In this document: piece by piece, positions 58,501-64,000 of the stretch
How positions within the stretch are numbered: position 1 is the first letter of the stretch
Layout: each line of letters opens with the position of its first letter
Assembly: GCA_000310025.1 (NCBI GenBank)
Contig: FN649747.1
Location: forward strand, 1,585,452 to 1,649,451
Length of the DNA: 64,000 nt
Direction of reading: 5' to 3'
DNA from: Ectocarpus siliculosus
Lineage: Eukaryota; Sar; Phaeophyceae; Ectocarpales; Ectocarpaceae
Notes under the pieces: model-generated
Seen by the model: the letters and a program-made list of their open reading frames with translations, nothing else
Told to the model about the DNA's origin: nothing
Databases searched by the model: none
Made by a program: the position numbers and the translations under genes

Positions 58501-61500
58501 TTTGTTCACGATGAAGGCGGCGCAAAGAAGGATCCTAACGGCACCTACCACGTGCATAGACCCCTGCGGGCAACCAGTGACTCACGTCCTACCTGAACGC
58601 AGACAAGATACCTGATACGTCCACAGCAAAGTGCCGTCGCCATCCATGGACATGCCCACGGCGTCCATGTCGTCCTCGTCCTCGGCTTGCGCTGCCGCCC
58701 AGGTCCCGAAGGTGTAGCCCGCGAAAACCATGGAGGTGCCGTCGATTCCGGTCGCCACTCCCTCGAAGCTTTCGTCGTACAGTGTCCCATCCTGCACATA
58801 TGATGTCATTTTCAGCCCCCGACACGTGTGCAGCGCGGGTTTGCAAACTGTTCGGTAAGCCGCGATGAAACGTGTTCCCCGACACTCGACAGAAGTAAAC
58901 CGCAGCCTACGCGACTCGCGTCGCACCAACCACACACTTGTCATGGTATTAGCCGATGCATGGGAGTGATTGCACCGAACAAGAGGCTTCAAGCGTGTCT
59001 TTGCCGCATAGATGTACAACCTTGAACGTGTGGGCTGTTAGACTTAGTTGGGGAAGGAACCGCCCTCGCGGGAATGCTTCGGAAGGGAAAGACGATGACG
59101 CGTGGCCAGCATCGTGGCTATCCCCCGGATCAGAGCTTCTCAGTTAGACAGGCGCCAGACTGTGCGGCGCGGACAAAGAGCTGTGGCTAACAAACGAATC
59201 GACGACACGACAAACAAAAGGGGTTTGGTGTCGTTTTCAAAGACCATACCTGCCAAGTCCAGTCAAGCACACCCTCTTCGGTCAGCTTGACAACTGCAAA
59301 GTCTTGCGCCCCCGCGTTCGTTCCGGCGTAGTCACCGTCTGTGGTTCCCGCGAGCACCACAGAGCCGTCCGAGAGGGCTGCCACGCCCCATGCTGAGCTT
59401 ATACTGAAGAGGCTGCCGTCCTGTTGAGTCGTGAACACCCACAAAACATCGCCTTCAGGAAACCTATGGTGTGCATCAATGCCAAAGTCATTCCTACTTT
59501 TGTCCGTCAACAACCAAGGGCCAGCTATGGTATAGGAGGGGTTGATCACTCACACGTGCTGCAGCAGCTTACAGTGGTAGGAATGGCTGCGTTGAACAGC
59601 CCGTGACCGACCACCCCTCGGTCCCACCAGCTTCCTACGGATAGCTCCAACATTTTCACCGCTGGACACCACCACGCCCCGGACGGGAACGTTGTGCAAG
59701 TGACTACCTCTTGTTTTCGGAATAACGAGCTCTATCTCGGAGCAATAATCGATAGTCCCAATACACGCACGCACACGAACCTGGAACCGCCAAAGCTCTG
59801 AACCATCTTCGTCCAGGGCCACCGAAAAGAAATCGGCGTACCCGGTCAACTCTCCGTCCCAGTCTCCGTCGGTAGTGCCCCCAATCACGATCGATCCGTC
59901 CGCTCGCGAGGCGGCCCCGCGCGACACAACGCTGTATGATGGCACCCCCGCCTGACCAAGAAATGGAGGTATGCGCGGCAAAGTTGTCAAATGCCGACGC
60001 ATTAATCGGTTGAGTGGCTTGAAATCTTTCATGAATTTTGACCCGCTAGATTAATGAGTGGGGGACCTTTATGGCAAGGACAGCCCGGGGGCGATACTGC
60101 TTGTTGGTGTTCGGGTGCACGTCAGAACAAATGATGGCTGTCATCGTGCTGTCACACGCCGAGATTCCACTCGCGGAGATACGAATTGAAAGGCTGCGGA
60201 GTCACCAGTGGGCTACGGTGGACGGGCCCGCTTTGCTAGACAAAACTCCCAGCCGAGTGAAAGCATTCCGCATCAAACCCACGGGGGAGGAACCACCCGC
60301 AAACGGCGATAGGCCGTTGCCTGCCGCGGACTCCCTCGTCAGAAACGTGGGAATCGTGAACACGCCAAACGCCCGCACGGTAGGGCAGTAGACTCTTTCC
60401 CTCGTCGTCGCACGCTGTTGTGCTGGTTCGAGCTTTAACTTTCATCGCCGGCGAAAATAGAAAAAAAACTTGGCTTCTTCATATTACGAACAAGGTCCGA
60501 ACGTAGCGATCGCAAATGCCATTCCGCAGTTATTCGAATTCTTGGCACACCGGGCATGTAAATTTGGTGTACACTCGAGCATAAACAAAAGCTGAGCGAC
60601 CTTGGGTAAAGACGTCCAGACACTTTTTTAAAAGTCTTAATTGTAACATGAATAGCTCCACGCACAGCCGAGCAAAAACGACGAGGAAAAGCATTGCTAC
60701 ATGCGCAAGGGAGTGACGCTTCTCTCTGTCGAGAGGGGCAAGAGATCGCGGATACAGAAAAGAAAGGTGGAAGGGGACACGCAGCGGTTGGGTCACTTCT
60801 GGAGCCAAGCACAGCCAATCAAACAGCTCTGTACATGCGGACAAGCCGCCCTCCTGTCACCAATAGAGTGCACCATACCATCCCCCCCACCCCCCCACCT
60901 GGTATCGCCAGATGACACTCCCGTCGGAAACGTCTAGCTTGACCGCCACAAGCGCCCACAGCCCCGTATTTGTCTCCTCCCAGTCGCCCTGGGTCAATCC
61001 CGTCAGCACCACGTTGCCGTCCGCTGTCTTGCTGCACGTTGAGATGACTTCGTCCTTCTCGGTGCCTTCCTGCGCTCCTCGGCACGTGCCAAACACCAGA
61101 AAATCAGGTGATGTCGATGTTGTGCAAAACCCACGTCAGCCCGTGATGGATGTGTCGTCACAGCAGTAGGGGCACATGCATCTGCCAGTGGCCGGCCACG
61201 CACCACCATCCCTCCCCTTACAAAGTTGGCAAAACACCCATACGATTGTCTTCCGGAGGACTGTCGATAATGACACGAAAAAGGGGACCGCACCACACGC
61301 CGCAACAATGCCGGTTCTATCGGTTTGTCTGCCTCCCCCCCCCCCCCCCCTTACCACCCGAAATGCTCCAAGAGGTAGGACGTGGACTACTGCTTTGCTC
61401 CTTTTCAAGGGCACGTGCGACCCACTCCACCACGGTGGTTTGGGAAAGGCCGCCTCTCTCTACACTCGTCGACGCAGATGTCTGCGTGTGTACATGTACG

Positions 61501-63708
61501 AGTGTCCCATGTTTTTATTGGGATCCAACTAATTCCGGTGTATCGAAAGCTCCACTATATTCCGGAACGGACTGGTGGGTAAGAGTCACAAGCAAACAAA
61601 ACGCCGTCTCGGGTCAAGTTGCCGCTACGCCCCCAACCCACACACCACACCACACCACCACCACCACCACGACCACGACCACCACTATTTAGCAACACCG
61701 TTGTTCGTTGCCGCCAACCTCGCTCGAGGAAGCGTTCTCGCTAGAACAAGAAAAGAAGGCGTCACCCGCCCGTGAACTAGTGGGTGGGGCCATCGTCGGT
61801 ACCTGGCTACCACGCGGCGAAGCTACCACGAGAAGAGGAGGAACCTCCCCTTCAAACAGACGTGCCGCCAACCCCTAACGACAGCGCCGGCGAGAAATAA
61901 ATCCTGTCTCCTCTCACACTTACGGTACTACTCTTCTTTTTTGCTTTTTCTCACCTGCCATCGCCATTCCTCTGTTCCGTCTGAGTCGAACTTTATCGCA
62001 ATGAAATCTCCCAACCCTTCGGAGACGACCCCGCTGAGTGTGCCGTTAGAGTACCCTCCCACCACCACGCCACCGTCGTCCGTCGCAGCGGCATCGGACA
62101 TGGTATCTTCGCCCGTGGTTCCTTCCTTGGAACCCCAGCGGCGAGATTGAGTCGTGTGGCGACAACAAGTCGTGGAAGGTATCTAGGTGAGTGCGAGGGT
62201 GCTCCGACCTACTCACAGCAACAGCGCTTGGGGGTTTCTGAGAAAATAGGTTTTAGACATCTAAATTCCAAAAAACAATTTGACACGAGCGCTCAACCGT
62301 CTCTCATGCTCGCACTCTCTTGTGCTTTATGAGCAATAACCCTAGCATATGGGGTCAAACCCGCTAATTGTGTCGTTTTTTACTTTGATTCCTCATCCTT
62401 CAGCAAGAGAGGTGTTCTAAACCGAGACCATGTTCCGAACACAATATTATTTGGCAGATTAATAAGAAATGGCCTTGCAGATATTTTGATATGACGTGAT
62501 TGGTTCGCAAAGCACACGTCACCCGCACCAAAAACAGCAGGGCAACAAGCAGCCACCCTATACGGGCATGAAAGAACCATGCGTGTGGATGCACCGGCTG
62601 ATGCTGTTCCAACAGACTGCCTCGGGCGAGACTGCCGCGAGCGAGACTGGTCGGGAGGGAAAAACAAAGCACCTGCCAGGACCACAGGAGAACTCCATCG
62701 CTGTCCAACTTGCCCACGGCCATGTCTTCACCTCCCGCGTTCAAGGTTATGCCGTCCAAGCTCCCTGTCGTCTTCCCCGCGAGGAAGAACGACCCCTCGG
62801 CATCCGTGGATACTCCGTACACCGCGTCGTCGTCATAGGACGATCCGGCCTGGCAGGGAACAGGTTGAAACCGGTGGTGGTGTGGCGGTACCTTGCTCTT
62901 AGACACCGATCTATGTACGCTCAAAGCTCCTTCAATCAAGCCCGATCTGCTTCGTAGATGGGGACTAAATAATGGCTACGGACAGAATAACCCTTCACAG
63001 GACGCTCGAGCAGCGAAGCGAAGGGTTAGGGTTCGCGCATCACCGCCGCCGTAGAGAAGTAGCGAGATAACCCACAACAACAAGCTTCGTACAATACAGC
63101 AGCCAAATCCGACGTACGGCAGATAACGGTCGCCGGTTCGAAGCTGGGCGTAGCACAACGTGAAGCTTCGCTTGACCGCGATAAACAGGGTTCGGTCGTC
63201 CCCGTGCTGTACTCCTGTCGAGAAACACACGGGTTGCCCGGTGCCATAGAGCTGTATGGTACCGTTGGACCCACAAAACATCAAGCGACACTTGTGCATA
63301 TTATGCACAATAAGTGGAACGACATCGCACCTGCAATATGCACACCATGGCCGGACGCAGAGAGACGATAGCGAATTTACGCAGCATCGAGAAGCAAAAA
63401 AATAAAAAAAAACGAAGGTGGTCGTACAGCCCGCTGTCGAAGAGAAGTTGAGGCCGGACCTTGTGGGTTCCAGCGAGAGAGTCCAACGGCACAACGTGTG
63501 CGTGCGTGTCCACGGGAGGTCCAACCAGCACCAAAAGAAGGGAAAAAAAGGTACCGACGCCCCGGGGGGTTCTCGCCCCGGGGTGATCATACAAACAATT
63601 ACACACCAACCGGACGAAATTGCTCTCATTGTGTCGGTCTGTCTGCTCTTCACGAGTTTGTCCCAAGCTCACCTGGAAGCGCCAGATCTCGTCTCCCGGC
63701 AGTGACAT
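55521..63708 (-). CDS. Gene B: receptor-like seven-blade beta-propeller membrane protein, tandem paralogue of A
   Basis: Minus-strand exons: 63673-63708, 62673-62849, 61955-62125, 60899-61069, 59781-59951, 59250-59420, 58612-58791, 57271-57708, 56660-56771, 55521-56038; 2145 nt, 714 aa. Exon lengths and phases equal those of gene A except the last, which is 33 nt longer through extra Ser and Ala/Gly codons. Blade exons are 48-59 residues identical of 57-60 to A, the DGTLYDESF blade at 59 of 60. The membrane-proximal domain is far more divergent: 14 of 37 residues differ in the 56660-56771 exon. The transmembrane helix lies at about 605-626, followed by RRRAR and a tail with three PPAY motifs. 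An in-frame stop sits six bases before the ATG of exon 1, behind a TTAG acceptor-like site. This means either translation starts there or an upstream exon outside the window supplies a signal peptide. Confidence 0.82.
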
Positions 63709-64000
63709 AGCCTAACCCAGCTGGCAAGCAGGCACGTGGGCTTCTTGCCCCAATGAAAGTCTTGTTCGGCAGCTCCTGGGAATAGTTCAGGATATGACAG
63801 AGGAGGCGAGGTGAGGTTACACCAACAAACGCATACATGTGTTTCATGTTTGCAAATGCGGCACCCGGTCTTGTTCTTTGTTTTCTCTCACCTTGGCAGA
63901 TACAAAAAAGACAAACACGTTCGGCGCGGGCAGAAAGAAGATAGGGGCGGTGGAGATGGGGAGACAAGAACATTATGTTCAAACCAATGCGCCTCACCGT
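63709..64000. other. Right edge, upstream of gene B's first placed exon
   Basis: It is partly similar to the sequence upstream of the matching exon of gene A (about 53030-53110), including GTCTTGTTCGGCA and an AGAG-GCGAG-GTGAG-like block. This is either conserved intron or promoter sequence. No exon was recognised before the window ends. Confidence 0.4.

Overview
This is a nuclear window from a photosynthetic eukaryote, most probably a brown alga (Ectocarpus or a close relative). That is inference, and it rests on four things: genes split into many short exons by introns mostly of 0.4-1.5 kb with GT-AG borders, a GC content near 50-55 %, an ER-signal plus plastid-transit presequence with Phe directly after the predicted cleavage site, and intron-borne repeats. 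No bacterial operon, rRNA, tRNA or CRISPR array was found.

Left part (1-9 kb): I assembled a complete seven-exon eIF4E-family cap-binding protein on the minus strand (2144-6002, 227 aa) and, divergent from it, a tiny three-exon mitochondrial-type ribosomal protein bL33 gene on the plus strand (7018-8848, 57 aa). About 1 kb separates the two start codons. The next 8 kb (8849-16896) hold no gene I can support, only microsatellites, a diverged tandem duplication and a set of nested inverted repeats.

Middle (16.9-30.3 kb): one 16-exon plus-strand gene predicts a 928-aa plastid protein. It has a signal and transit peptide, then a long Lys/Ala/Glu linker with three copies of a Trp/Phe-Gly box (GWDWGF, GWDWGF, GWGRFGF) alternating with charged coiled-coil segments that end in RGDxPK, and finally an atypical short-chain dehydrogenase (NmrA/TIC62-like) NAD(P)-binding domain. 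The architecture resembles a membrane- or partner-tethered NAD(P) sensor.

Right part (33.7-63.7 kb): two tandem minus-strand paralogues (gene A 33670-52984; gene B 55521-63708) have the same ten-exon plan. Each predicts a seven-blade beta-propeller with one exon per blade, a Cys-containing membrane-proximal domain, one transmembrane helix and a Pro-rich cytosolic tail with PPAY motifs. The blades and tail are well conserved between the copies, but the membrane-proximal domain differs at about 40 % of residues. This looks like a receptor-like pair with one diversifying surface and is the most interesting system in the window.

Gene A is swollen by insertions that gene B lacks: a 0.95-kb segment, a 3.1-kb element with direct terminal repeats, and about 7 kb of nested repeats in its first intron. 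That block includes two TA-flanked pogo/Tc1-mariner-type DNA elements, one carrying the C-terminal remnant of a transposase. The 5' ends of genes A and B remain open: the first exon I can place begins with a conserved ATG but gives no signal peptide.
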